DNA from: Chromera velia
Taxonomy: Eukaryota > Sar > Chromeraceae
Direction: 5' to 3'
Assembly: GCA_018398765.1 (NCBI GenBank)
Contig: JAHBMJ010001660.1
Location: 111,396-175,395, forward strand
Length of the DNA: 64,000 nt
The notes beneath the pieces are model-generated. The model made no database searches and was not told where the DNA came from. It worked only from the letters and a program-made list of their open reading frames with translations. Positions 1 through 12,090 of this stretch are shown here, piece after piece. The stretch's first letter is position 1. The number at the start of each line of letters is the position of its first letter. The position numbers and the translations under genes are program-made.

Positions 1-1037
1 CAGATGTGCCTTTCGAGTCCCCCCCCCTGATTGTCCCCAGAGAGACCCTGGAGGAGGTCGTGGGGGTCCCTTTGAACTGTGACCAGGCGGTGGGGCTGCT
101 GGTCGATCTGGCGATTCCTCTACGGAAGTTCAGGGAAGGTCCGAAGAAGCAAATCAGACAGGAAGTCTGCAGGTTGACCGACGTTCTTGAACCCCCAGTG
201 CTAATTCTGGATGATGTTAGGTCAGTGCATGATTATGGAAGTAAGTGGGTGAAAGAGGAGCTAGGGCGTTTTGACAAGGGAGGAGAACCGGCCGGCAGCT
301 AGATTGTGTGGATAAATTAAATTAAATCAGAAGAACCGACAAACAAGCCGGAGAGGGACAGAAACTTTCTTTCAGAGGCACGTGCATGGGCGTTTTTTTC
401 ATTTCGTTTTCTGTGGATGTCCTTCCTTTTTGCTGAATCTTTGTACAATGTTCCCGCTTACACTCCTCTATTGTGCTTCTGCAGGTCCTCTGAGAATTTG
501 GGTGCGATTTTTAGGACTGCATTTTCGTTCGGAGTGTCATCTGCGCTCCTCACGGGCGTCTCGGCTGGGGGTTGCGGGGCTCGTGCTTGCCGTGTGTCGA
601 TGGGTGCGTTGTTCCACTTCCGATTGGTTGAGACAGACGACATGGCACAAGCCATAGAGGAATTGAAGGCCGATGGTCTGACCGTCTATGGGACATCTCC
701 CACTGGGGACACTTTTCTAGAAGAAGAAGAAAAAGAAGAAGAGGGGCGACCGGAGGAAGAGAAGGGCGGGACTAACGAGGAGCAGGCGGGAAGTGCTTTG
801 GAGGAAGACATTTTGGAGAGAGACGCGGATGCGATGTGGGCGTTGTTGGTTGGGAACGAAGACGTGGGTGCTGCAGAGGCCAGTCTTGCTGCGTGTTCGA
901 GGAGGGTGAAGATTCCCCAGGTGGCGGGAGACAGCCTGGCGGTTTCCCATGCCACATCTGTGTGTTTGTACGCATTGGGAAGACGCCTGATGATGAAACG
1001 ACTCGAAAAGACTCCTTTTGTCCCCGATGTTGCGTAA
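1..1037 (+). CDS. SpoU/TrmH-family RNA 2'-O-methyltransferase, 3' part of gene
   Basis: SPOUT-fold enzyme predicted to methylate a ribose 2'-OH in rRNA or tRNA using S-adenosylmethionine. The 5' end lies outside the window. Visible exons are <1-220 and 485-1037, joined across a GT-AG intron (221-484). The junction rebuilds the family's first motif exactly: LDDVRS before it, then ENLGAIFRTAFSFG. Motif 2 is ALLVGNEDVG and motif 3 is KIPQVAGDSLAVSHATSVCLY, ending shortly before the TAA. The order and spacing fit the SpoU domain (Pfam SpoU_methylase). Between motifs 1 and 2 sits a Glu/Lys-rich insertion of about 35 residues (coded near 715-800) that family members usually lack. The substrate cannot be told from sequence. 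The N-terminal substrate-binding domain is probably outside the window. Confidence 0.87.
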
Positions 1038-1428
1038 CGATTCATGTATGGCAATACAGTGAGATGATATTTCTAAACCCATACAGTTTTTACTGCAATC
1101 TCATCATGATTCTCATTAATTTGATTTGGATACATTTGGATAAATGTGATGAAAAATATTGTTTATGGTATAGCATCCAGGAGCTTCATCTCACTTAAAT
1201 CGTGGCTCGATCGTTTCAAAACTTGAAAGGGAATACAAATGTGAGAGCTAGGGTGAGAAGCTACCAAATATTACTGACATCATATCAGCGACTTACATCG
1301 ATATAAATATTGATTTACAATTATTATTATTGGTTGAGTCACTGACTTAAGTTTGATACTGGCAGTCTAAGCTAAAGTCTGAGCCTAGTATAATTCTAAT
1401 TTAGATAATCTGATATGTAATAGATCCC
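1038..1428. other. AT-rich 3' flank of the methyltransferase gene
   Basis: The stretch after the stop codon is strongly AT-rich, with runs of TTATTATTATT and ATATAAATATTG. It has no open frame of note and no gene signal. It resembles the other AT-rich blocks at gene 3' ends in this window (19.8-20.2, 36.8-37.4 and 60.1-60.9 kb). Confidence 0.6.
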
Positions 1429-1640
1429 CCCACCTTGTTGGCCAGACCCCTATACCCTGTGCAGTAGATCCCCTACAGATCCCCCCACCCTGTGGGTCAA
1501 AGCCTCTGCAAACCTCCCCGCCTTGCTGATCAGACCCTTCCAGCCTCTTAGCCAGACCCCCCTACCCTATAGGTCAGATCTTCTGCAGACCCCCCCTCTC
1601 TGCCGACCAGAGACCTCCCCTTTGCTAGCTGCTCAAGTCT
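1429..1640. repeat. degenerate C-rich repeat cluster
   Basis: Loose repeats of a motif like CAGACCCCCCTACCCTGT followed by TCAGATCTTCTGCAGACC recur at irregular spacing. The same vocabulary returns near 3300 and at 4005-4345. No coding potential seen. Confidence 0.55.
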
Positions 1641-1772
1641 TAATTCTGTAGGCCTGCCTAGCACAGCGTTCCCTCTGTGATTCTCCTGCAGAACCTACCC
1701 CCCCCCTTTTTTTTCTTATGAGATCCACTAGATCCTCTATAGACTTTTGCATCCACACAGTTTTTCCCTTCT

Positions 1773-1825
1773 AAAACACCGGTCTTTCCTATCCAAGACA
1801 CCAGTTCTTTTCACCCAAGATACAA
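1773..1825. repeat. short outlier of the 22-bp minisatellite
   Basis: About two and a half units of AAGACACCAGTTCTTTTCACCC-like sequence at 22-bp spacing. The larger array of the same family lies at 2957-3274. Confidence 0.5.
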
Positions 1826-2956
1826 AAAGTTTTGAAGATTGATGGTACTTCAAAACTGATTGCATATTAGTTGGATAAGATTCTGTATTGAGCGCCACTT
1901 AGGTTGCACTGATAATCACATTCTATTGTTTGCATCAATTCGAAAGAAGCATACTTGGCCGTTTTGTAAGCTCCACATATGTTTCAACAGCCCACTTTTT
2001 CACTTCTTCACATGCATGAGACGACCGAGTACGTATGACTGCTTGTAAAAACCCCTCCCCGGTGAAGAACGATATATAGATGGGTTTTCATTGCAATGGT
2101 CAAACGACTGTATATGAATAATATAGTACGTACTAATTTGTTTGATTAAAATGGATTCGATTTAATAATTGAGAAGTCGGCATACATCTACGATTGAAAA
2201 GAGCAAGCCGAAGCTAACTTGAAGATGTGGGGCCCAAAACACTCGGACAGAGTGCGGACCAAAAGTGATTATGTCAAGGTGGAGAGCTATAATGGTATTG
2301 ATTGAACAAGTATGCCTTTGCTGCGGATTATGTTTTCGTTTGGATTCTTATAAAGTATACGCACTATTTTTTTAAGCTGCATTTGAGCCTCTATATATAA
2401 GTATGAAAGTTTGCTAGTACAGGGGCTGTACAGTATGTCTATCAGCTAGTACTTCCAGTTGGAGACATCAAGCAGTAAAACTTTTTAAATTCCCCTCCAA
2501 GACCCCATTTCTTTTTGGCTTCTTTACATCTATACATTTGTGTGTGTCTTCAATTTTTTAAAGAGTGAATCACTCAAAATTTTACGTCTATATCCTATAC
2601 CAGTACTTTTTTTTCTTCATGACTCATTTGTAAAATCGTCTCTCCCATCCTTTGTCTATAGTAGCCAGGAGGGCGTTTCAAGTAAGGTAACAGCCGTCTT
2701 GGGAAAACTGCACCGCATCTTTAGAATGGTGTCAGTCATCTTTCAGTTCTTTATCAATCATAGTCCATTACTTTTCAGCTTTCCGTCTTTCTCTGTATGC
2801 CCATCTCTGCATCATACTGTTTTGTTCTGTCCACTCATCAGCTACTTCTTTTGTATTCTGTTTGTGTCTAGCCAATTATTCGTTTTTTTTTTGTAAAACA
2901 TTTCTTTTTTATTTTATATACTCTCTCTCTGTCTCTAAACTTTTACTGCTTCCCAC

Positions 2957-3274
2957 CGGAGATCCCAAGCCTTCCTGCCAGAGATACCGGCCCTTCTTAT
3001 CAGAGATACCAGGCCTTCCTACCAGAGATACCAGTTTTTTCCGTCGGAGATACCGGGTCTTCCCGCAAAAGACACCAGACCTTCTTACCAGAGATACTAG
3101 TTTTTCTTGTTAGAGATACTGGGTCTTCCTACTGGGAACACCGCGTCTTTCCATTAGAGATACCAGTTTTTTATATTAAAGATACCGGAAATACCACAGA
3201 CCTTCCTATTAGAGACACCAAGCTTTCTCGTTGGAGATAATACCCATCAAAGACACCAGTCAGAGATACTGGAC
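2957..3274. repeat. 22-bp degenerate minisatellite, about 14 units
   Basis: Units of roughly GAGATACCAGGCCTTCCTACCA repeat head to tail with a 22-bp period and occasional length slips. The core GAGATACC or GACACC is best kept, and the pyrimidine half varies. The region between 1830 and 2957 holds AT-rich sequence and no recognisable gene. Confidence 0.7.
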
Positions 3275-4004
3275 CGAGAGATTATACGCAGAGCCCACCC
3301 TGCCAGCCAGACCCCCCCCACCGTATGCCTGCTACCCTGCCTTTTTGATTCAACTTTTTGTAATCTCGTTCTCTCTGTCTGTCAGATATGTACCTACCAT
3401 ATGCCATTTCTACAGGTCGCTCGAGGGTATCTTCACAGGTTCAAAACGAAGGTAAAACTAAAAAAGTGGTCAGTTTCTGCAAGCACTTCATTCAAGTACC
3501 CCTTCTTTTATATTTTGGGAGCGTCTAAAGGTTTCTGTTCTTTTAAAACTGCATAGATGCCCTCTGGTCCTCCTATGTAGGCTGCTGAAGGCCGTTTTTT
3601 AAGTCCCCGTCTATGTGTCTATCGATACTCCACATTTTTTAGCCGCCCTTGTAGCCTTTTTCTCTCCAAAGCTCACGACTCTTTGGCATACAAATGAATT
3701 GTCTTTCCCTGCGGCATGTGAGAAGGTCCGACAAAAAAATATCAAAAATTGATGAGTACACCCCTTCTTCCCTTGTCAGCAGGCCGGGACAAATCGGATA
3801 CATACCAAGGAAAACGCCAACTCCATAATGTGAGCAAGTACTCGATCTGTACCGTCTGTCTTTTTGAATATATGATCCTGATGCCTTCGTAACTCCAGGA
3901 GTTTTTTGGGGGGGCTTTTGGTTTTATCCAGATAGAAAGTCTAGAGGGTTCTGACCTGTTGTATTCAGATAGTGTTGCAAATCACTCTGCATGGTTCCTT
4001 TTAT

Positions 4005-4345
4005 CCTTCTACAGACCCCTCCCTATTTTTGTTCGTGATCTCTACTCTCTCTGCCAGATCCTTTTTTAACTTTTCCAGTCTCCCTGTCAGGTTTTCACAG
4101 GCTCCCCCACCCTGTCTGCCACATCTTCTGCAGACCACAGATCTGTCCATGAATTTCTGCATCCATAAAATTTCCATCAGCGCCTCCACGCTGCCTGCCG
4201 GATCTTCTGCAGATTCTGCCACGCTATCTGCCAGACCCCGCCTGTCCACGAATTTCTACAGACCCACTCTGCTTTGTACAATTTCTGTAGACCCCCCTTC
4301 ACTATCTACCAGACTCTCCCGCTCTGTCCATGAAATTCTTACAGA
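4005..4345. repeat. second degenerate C-rich repeat cluster
   Basis: Recurrent CCACCCTGTCTGCCAGATC and TCTTCTGCAGACC words, loosely alternating with TCCATGAATTTCT. They are related to the cluster at 1429-1640. Chance open frames here are products of the repeats. Confidence 0.5.
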
Positions 4346-4399
4346 CTTTGTTAGTCTACATGCCCTAGTACATACCATTCCTTTACTGTAGTGATTCCG

Positions 4400-7300
4400 T
4401 TTCAGTGAAAAGTAGAGTCTCATCTCTCTTGAGATTCCTCTAGTAGAATCCTATGGGCCCTCCCGTGTCGATCCTCTAGCCTATCCAGAGAACTCCTCAA
4501 ACTGCTATACTCCCGAATTCCTGGCCCTCTCCTATTAGAGGACCACAGCGAATACGTCACCCTAACGTACTCATCTAGACCAATACAGATAATCAGAAAT
4601 AAATATCTGATCAGTTTCTTCACCAGACAGAAAATCTATGAACCCCCACAGTCCACAGTACGCTCCTGCTGGTGGCCTCGTACAATACTCAGAGCACAAG
4701 AGAACCACAGAGATACATAGGGTAAAGTACAGATCCTACACATGAATCTCTGTCAATCCCTAGGTCACGTCTCTCATTCAAACAGACGGTAACCGCCGTG
4801 CACGTCTGCCTGACTGTCTGGAAATTAATTCGGGACCGGAATTAATTCTGAAGCCTCCGATGGCATAACCGCACCATCGGCCTAATTGAATCCCATATGA
4901 AGGTTTGGAGCACACACCACTACGGTGAGTGCCTCGGGTGTATTTCTTACACCAAAGTGCATGCAGGCCATACCATAGAACTTACAACATGCACACCTCT
5001 GTCGCAGGTGCCCTGCCACCCCATATGGACGGGCCGCCACGTGCACGTCGCTCCTTTCTCTGGCTTGGGGCGAAGGGACGAATGGAAAGGCCGGGACCGG
5101 AATTCACCCTCCACGAATCCGACCAGGAACGGGACCGTCGTTTTCTTTCACACACGCCCTCCCGAGCCCCCAAGGAAAGACTATAGAGCACGCAGCATAA
5201 CACACCCCCCTCTGACGAGAGGAATCGGGAAGCATGAGAAAAGACCTTTCTTTAATCACCCGGCTCCCCAATTTTCCTTTTCCTCTTTTCTTGACGCTCA
5301 GCCATTGCCTGCCAGTCACCGCAACCGGCGACCTAATGGGAGCGTCCTCCTTTTGTCTAAAGGACCTCTATATGCAGGCAGGGTAATCCGCATATGCAAA
5401 CAGGCAATTGCTACAGGCGGCTCCTGTGTCAAGCACAGAGTTAGAGGCCCTGCAGGGAGAAGCACCGCTCCCCATCCGAGCAAGTCACAAAAATACGGCA
5501 TCCCCCGAACTGCTCAAACGCTGCCCCACCACTATGGCCAGCAGCCCAGAACGTGCGCTCATAGGTTGGACGCAGCCACGCCGGGATGTGCCCCTAAGAC
5601 ACCCAGCTCAAAACGCCCACACGTTGAAAAGATATGCAGGGAAGGGATTGCTATAGGTCCTCCCCTTTCCCCACACCCGAAATGGAGACTGCTTTTCCTC
5701 CCAACCAACACCGCACAATCACAAAAGAATTGCTCATGTATCATTTACCTCTTCTCTCCTCATTCCTTTTTCTCGTGCTCTTATGCGTCGTCCTCTACAG
5801 ACGTTATTTATTATTCTTTAACAAGTGAGAGCACACTGGGCTCACGTGTGTGCAGGGCAAACATAGAAAGGGATACTAGCCAACCGGGCTGAAAGAACGG
5901 GACAAAACGAAACCACACTGGGAAAAGCAAAAGGAACAGTACAGAAGAATACAGGCCCCGAGCCCATGCCTACTTATGCTAACGAATATATGGGACATAC
6001 AGCCCATCTGCTTCCAGATGGAGCCCCGCCCCACATGCAGAGAACCGAAGACATCTAGTATACAGGAGCCTGCGCTACCTGCCATGCTTCATGCTCCGGA
6101 CGGACCCTGCTCTGAACGTATGAAAGAAATAAAAGAAAGAAAGGCAAATAAAACACAAGCATTCCCCATATAAACCAAAATGCAGTTCATTGAAAACCAA
6201 GAGCCTTTGACAGCCTCGGCATGCCCTGCCCCCCTGGCAAAGAGACCCAATCTTCCAGAACAGGCCTGTCAAAAGCAAAGTCCTTACCACCTTCTCCCCC
6301 AGTACTTCTTTTCCTTCTTTCACGCACTCGTACCCACAGTATGTGTGGATGGCCCCACGACCTCCACCAAGGGAAGGGAAAATGTTCTGCATGCTGTACC
6401 CACCCTACTCTAGTTTGGGTTGGCAATGGGTTAGGCCCCCTAACGCAAACCGGCAGCTCAAGGAAAACATGACTGCAAAAGGTCTCTGCCTTCATAGACA
6501 GGACGGGAAGGCCTTTCCCTCCCAGCTCCTTTCCGTCTGTGAAAACGAATTTAAAATAGAAAACCCGAAGACGCCCACACCCGGCTAGCGTTCACCGATC
6601 ATGCACGCTCCTATGATGTAACAAGCTTCCCCGAGCCATGCGGAAATCCAAACAAAGAAGAAAGAGGGAGAGAAAACAAATATACAAAAAACAAACTGCA
6701 CTTCAAGGAAGGTGCCCCCGAGGCACCCCCTATTCCTTCACGCATGCCTTGCGAAAACAATTAAAAATCACAGGAGAGCCACCACGCACTCTCCTGACCT
6801 TCTGGGGAAAGGATTTTATAAATACAAACCTACAACACCGAACATACCCGGACTTACACTCTCCCCTAACTGGACCTCCCAGAGCGGAGGACAGGCTTCA
6901 GGCAGGATGAGATGCCGGCAGAGGAAAGAAACGTCCACAATACACCTGAGCTCTCATTCTCACCCAAAATGCCCCCTGCACTTGGATTAGGTCTCTCTTG
7001 CACGGCAGTTATACATCCGACCGGAACAGTTCATTCATGAACGCAAGACGCCCTTGCAATCCTGCTAAAACGCTGTGTATAGAGAGACGAGACAAAGAGA
7101 TGAAAAGTTTCAGTGTGCGCACAGCGGTCTTTTCCCCTGCCTAGGCTGCCACCTGCCAGACGTGATGCTCCCCATGAGCACCCTCCCCCCTTTCTATCTA
7201 CATTCTCCTGTGGATTCACTCGAGGGTGATGCAAAGCCCTGCAGGAGGTGAGACGAAAGTACAGATCAAAGCGTCGGTCAAGCAGCACGCCAACTCCATC

Positions 7301-8309
7301 ACCGCAACGGATCGCAAACAGGCAGCTAGGTCATAAATAGATGCTAACAAAAATTATTCACGCTCCTCATGCCAGCTGACAGCGTTTTTTCAGGCTGCCT
7401 AACTAGTTTGGCTAGGCCCATTCCACTCAAAACAGAGGAAGGAAAGCGTACAGGGATCGGACTGTTTGAGTGCTTCGGGCACTCACCTTCGCCGCGAAAA
7501 CAGCCCGTCTGTTTCCTGCGCATAGATCTCTTATGCAGACGGGCACCAAACACAGAGTGCAGGACAACGGATGCAAACAGACAGAGTAATGCCTCCTCAT
7601 GAACGTCGGATCCACCCGCCCATACACCCTACGTAATTGACCTAAACGGTGTACGCTCGTTCGTTCCACCCAAGTTGCCCCCCAAAAAATTGATACTCGG
7701 TTTACATGAAATTTTGGGCCCGCTTATTGTATGGTCTCATGTATTGCCTGAGCATTGGATGCTTTGCCTGTGATGCAGAGGCACATGTGCCAACTATGCC
7801 AGAGCGGTGAATACAAACAAATAAACATGAACACAAACAGGACGAGACAGAACATGACAACTACCGAACATGCATGGCTGCGGAGGTGCACGGAAAGGTG
7901 CAGCGGAAGAGGACCCGCTCCTCTGGCTTTCTTGCTTTCCTGCCTAACTCTTCGTGCTCTCCTACCTGGCTGAGCTCACGCCTACCCAGCAGGAGACCCC
8001 TTGTCTCCTGCCTCTCTTTCTTGTCACCTCCCCACCTAGTCGCCTATCTAGGAGAACAGATTAACGAGAGAGAGAAACGGATAAAAGGGATAAACAGTAC
8101 CTCTGGCCTATCTAGCTCCTTTTATATCCGAATCCAAACCCCAGTCGTCCCTACCCTGAGCGAAAAACAAAACCCTGTACACGTTTACCTGCAAAGGGAT
8201 AACAGAAGGGAAAGAGCAGACGACAGAAACAGGACACAAAAAAGAGAAAGAAAAGGCCCCGCACCCTTCCCCTCCAGAAGTTCCATGCCGTCGGATTTAC
8301 GCCATCTCT
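4400..8309. other. unassigned stretch without a recognisable gene
   Basis: About 3.9 kb of moderately C/A-rich DNA. The longest open frame on + (4897-5892, 331 codons) has biased Pro/Arg/His composition and no domain I recognise. The words CATATGCAAACAGGCA (5391), GATCGCAAACAGGCAG (7310) and GATGCAAACAGACAG (7569) recur loosely. As it lies beyond the 3' side of the minus-strand retroelement at 8310-13954, it could hold that element's untranslated end and LTR. I could not find a matching repeat on the other side. Confidence 0.4.
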
Positions 8310-8963
8310 CTACCGGGGAGGGCGCACTTGGTCATCACGTTTGCCATGTTCCTCGATCGTACAATCCATTGGAGATCTGCCCCAAGGACACGCATCTCCT
8401 GAATGCACCACTCCAAAACGCCCTGTATGGAACTGGTCGTGGAGGGGGCCGGAGTCCGTGTAGATAATCATATGGACCTTCTTGAGGCCCCACATTGCCT
8501 TAACGAGGGCTACAATGCCGAAGAGCTTCTTGAGAAGAAACTCAAAGGCAAGCACCTCCCCAGCGGTGGAAGACCCGACCTTCCTTCCCGCCCTCTTGGT
8601 AGCCCACGCGATCCAGTTCTCCAGGAGAGACCGCAGGTCCCCTCGCAACTCGATCGAGTGCAGGATCCTGATAACATAACCCAACCGTGCAGCGTACGTC
8701 GTAAACTTAAACGCTGCGTCAAAGTACGCATGCACAACGGGCACAAGCTCCACGCTCGTGAAAACCCGCTTGTCAGGGTGCCCCTTCAGCATCTCGATGA
8801 TGCACACGACCATCTTGAAGACACGCCTGGAGGGCTTCGAAATCGACTGCGTTACCATGTGGCCCCACACTGCACGGAACGGATTCATCCTCACCCCCCA
8901 CTCCAGCATAGATCGGCTTCTCATACTGGTTATCGACCTCCTCCTCGGTGGAGGGCTCAGCAC
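8310..8963 (-). pseudogene. RNase H part of the copia-type fossil
   Basis: Residue patterns match the copia RNase H module. VHAYFDAAF stands for the first catalytic Asp strand. NWIAWATKRAGRKVGSST corresponds to the usual 'ISWSSKKQ...VALSST' stretch. AGEVLAFEFLLKKL and IIYTDSG carry the later acidic positions. Fossil, broken. Confidence 0.65.
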
Positions 8964-9008
8964 TCTTGCCGTCCAAACCCTTCCAGGGTTTGCTCGGACG
9001 CTTCTCCT

Positions 9009-9593
9009 TCAAAATCTCCCATAGAGGAGTGGTGTCTGTATTCTTGAGGTACGAGACCTGGGAGAGGTGAATCTCCTCCGTGGAGACTCTGGAGATATCC
9101 ACTCAGAAAATTGCCTCTCTGATCCCTCCCCAATCACACACACGGACCCAAAGCCCAGCTTCTTGTTGAGGGTCTCTTGAAGGACCTTGTGCTCCTTCGG
9201 AAGGGCTCCAGTCAGCAAATCGTCTATCCAATTCATGACGATGGCTTGGGCTCTCCCTCCCTCAAGGGGAGCCTTGACTGCGATGGGCGTGTCCACGTGC
9301 TTGAACCCCAACTCCTTGCATACCCCTTCTAACTTATGGTCGAAAAGCTGGGCCACACAGGGCAGTCCATAGAGGCCCATCTCCATCAAGTACGTGCCTC
9401 CGGGCTCGTACTCGGCCGCCATCCTCCTCAGCTCCTCGTACTTGTCGTCAGGGATGTCTTTGAAGGGGTTCTCCTCAGGGACTCGAGGCAGCACAGAGGG
9501 CAGTGTCGCGCTGACCCGCTCGGCATTGTGATCTTTGGAGGTCAAAAAGGCGGCGGTTACATCTGCCGCCCCTATCTCCATTCCTGTGGACAC
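9009..9593 (-). pseudogene. reverse transcriptase part of the copia-type fossil
   Basis: Copia RT landmarks in order are ADVTAAFL (equivalent of DVxxAFLNG), LYGLPCVAQLFDHKL (equivalent of LYGLKQAxRxWxxKL), a GF pair, and MNWIDDLL (equivalent of the YVDDLL catalytic box). RVT_2-type rather than the gypsy type. Fossil, broken. Confidence 0.75.
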
Positions 9594-10227
9594 AATGAAA
9601 AGGTAGACGGTGTTGATCCCCGCGACGGAAGGCGTTCCGACGTAGGTGTTAACGAGTCGGCTATCCAGGAAGGCTTAGCCCTTTGCGAAAAACCTCGCCT
9701 TAGGCTTCCGGCCCCCATCGTCCGTCTCTTTCTAAATGCATCGCCAGCCCATGCTGACGACCGCCCGAACCTCGTTCCTCTTAACCCTCCTGCCGAGCGT
9801 CCGATTTCCTACAATGTTCACCAGCCACTTTTTCAGGGCAGCAAGCTTGTGAGACCCTGAGTTGATCTCCTCCTTTGTGGTGGAGAGCTGGGTAGAGCCC
9901 AGGGGCCTTCTTGAAACGGCTCATCTCCTCTTCATACACGGCAGCTCCCGTGAACAGGAACCCTGACCGAGGGTTCCTGGAGGAAAGGTAAGACAGGTGA
10001 GGAAGACCGCACCACCTACTCCTAGTGGGGCTCTTCGGTGTCCTAGCCTATTTGGGACTGCCCTCTTCCCTCTCCCACGCTATTGCCCCAGCAAACGACA
10101 GAATGCCTCTCTCCTCCCAGAAATCATCATTCCAGTTCCTCCCCGTCACCTCGGGCACTCTTTTTACTCGCTCCTCCCTCAAAACCTCCATCGCACAGAG
10201 GGTGTTAAACCGCTCCCACTGCGGGCC

Positions 10228-11055
10228 CTACAAAACCTCATCCACCTTGTTTATCTCCTCAACCTCCTCCTTGGGCGGGTTCTGCCTCACGATGGGTTTT
10301 TCTCCGGCCCTGGGAAGTTTTTGACCCCCCAGGACATCCCACTCTTCATCTGAGGAGCTGCTGTCGCTCCCGAAGCCCAAGCCGCTTGCCTCAAACATTG
10401 ACAAGCTGGCATCTGAGGTATACCCATCCCCTTCCGTAGATACCATCAGGGATGGAGGCTCCTCATCCGTCTCCACATTCTCTGCAATAGGGCCCAGTGG
10501 CTTAACTCCTCCAACCTCATCCCCTTCATCAGATGCCCCCTCGGTAGCAGGAGGACCCCCATGATCCTCCGCTTGCTCCTCTCTGCCTGCGTTTGAAGGA
10601 ACAACAGATTGAGACTCAGCAGCCTCGGGGACAACACGTGACTCCCCTTCTACAGGAAGCACAGCAGGGACAACAGAACAGGAAGGCACAGCAGAGGAAG
10701 ACGATGCGGAGGGATCTGGAGAGACCGCATCTGCAGAGCCCTTTGCACCCCCTACCCTTTCTTCCTCCGGTAGTTTCTAAACTCTAACTTCGCGGAGCTG
10801 GACGGGGTTATCAATCATGCGTACAGCCTCTTCGGGGACTCTCCCTCCCCGAATGTCGAACAAGTGCTTGATGGACGACCGCTTCACTTTCCCGTCCCTG
10901 ATTTCCTTAACCTTGAAAGCGAGGGGGTCCCTTACCGAAAGGTTGGGTGCGAGGTCTGCCCATCCGTAGCTCCTACGCGCCCTTGAGTGGAGGGCCACAA
11001 GCTTTCTCCTGTTGTCCCTCTGGACAACTACCCCCTTCACGGGGTAGGCCTCCAT
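10228..11055 (-). pseudogene. acidic linker region upstream of RT in the copia-type fossil
   Basis: Two neighbouring open segments. The first is basic ([20 protein letters not shown]). The second is a Ser/Glu/Asp-rich low-complexity tract with [10 protein letters not shown] and [15 protein letters not shown] variable acidic linker between integrase and RT is common in copia polyproteins, so I place it there by position. No catalytic motif seen. Confidence 0.4.
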
Positions 11056-11096
11056 CGGCTGACGATCGTACGAGGAGAACTCCAGCGCAGCTGGAC

Positions 11097-11985
11097 CTAA
11101 AACTCTCCTCTCTCAGATGGGAGTTCCTTGTTTGGACCGGGACCTATCTGCGCCCCCCGGGTGTGCAGAAGGGTCAATCGGCCTATCCTTCGGTTCCGAC
11201 TCGTCATCTCTACCCTTCTTGATAGAAGACTCTGCCCCTCTTTCGTCGTCTCCGTCATCCCTGGAGAAGATCCTTCTCCCAGACCATCTCCGCGGTCGTC
11301 TGCGAGCCGATAGACAGAGGCGGGCCCTCTCCCCAACGGAGATGCCATAATGTAGAGCTTGGATAGATCCGGGAGGAACGTCCCCCCCACCATCTCCATC
11401 TCCATCATCATCTGTTCTCCCGCCCCAGTCTCCTCCAGAATAACCCCCTGGAGGTGGGTCATGTGGAAAATCGTCTGGGAGAGGGTCCCTGTGACCTCCA
11501 TTTCCATCAGGAGGATCCCCCCCGTCATCTCCATCATCTGGGTCTGACCTGCTTGGTCTGCCCCACAGCAGAGACTCAGAAGTGAAGGTGTCTTCCTCAA
11601 TCTCCTCATCCTCAGCACCCGATAAATGAGCGCGAGGGGACCCTTCGCCTCCCTTTCTCTCTCTGCCTGTCTTTGCCACCGACGCATTCGAGAGCTCCTC
11701 CTAAGCTCGGTCTCCGCGGCTGACCTCGTTCTTGTCGACCCTGTCTCTGGGGTCCTTGGGAGGGACGACCTCTACCGTGGGGTCTTCTCTCTCGAACACG
11801 ATGGGGCACGAGCGGTCATCGTGGTGCTTCGACCGATGGAACATGCACCTAACCTGGTAGCACATCTCATACACGAGGCACCACGCCTTCTCATCTCCGT
11901 TGCTTTCTGTCCCCCGGAACATGTCCCGAAAGTGTTCCATTATCCGATCTCCTCCTTTTATGTACGCCCGGATGCTTGCAGCCAC
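11097..11985 (-). pseudogene. Cys/His-rich and Gly/Asp-rich debris, probably gag-side of the fossil
   Basis: One segment has a cluster [19 protein letters not shown] that resembles a degenerate zinc-binding nucleocapsid motif without matching the CCHC spacing. The next is a Gly/Asp/Pro-rich low-complexity stretch. Assignment to the retroelement rests on strand and order only. Confidence 0.35.
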
Positions 11986-12090
11986 CGGATCCGGGTCGTA
12001 GGAGCTTGGAAGAACATAGTTCTAAAACTCGATCCGCTTGTACCCGTAGTACCTCTCAGGAAAACCAACAGCCATAGACAGCCCGACTGT

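Noticed and set aside
2957-3274. 22-bp repeats as a CRISPR array
   Set aside because: Units are head to tail without spacers, degenerate, and in a eukaryotic setting.
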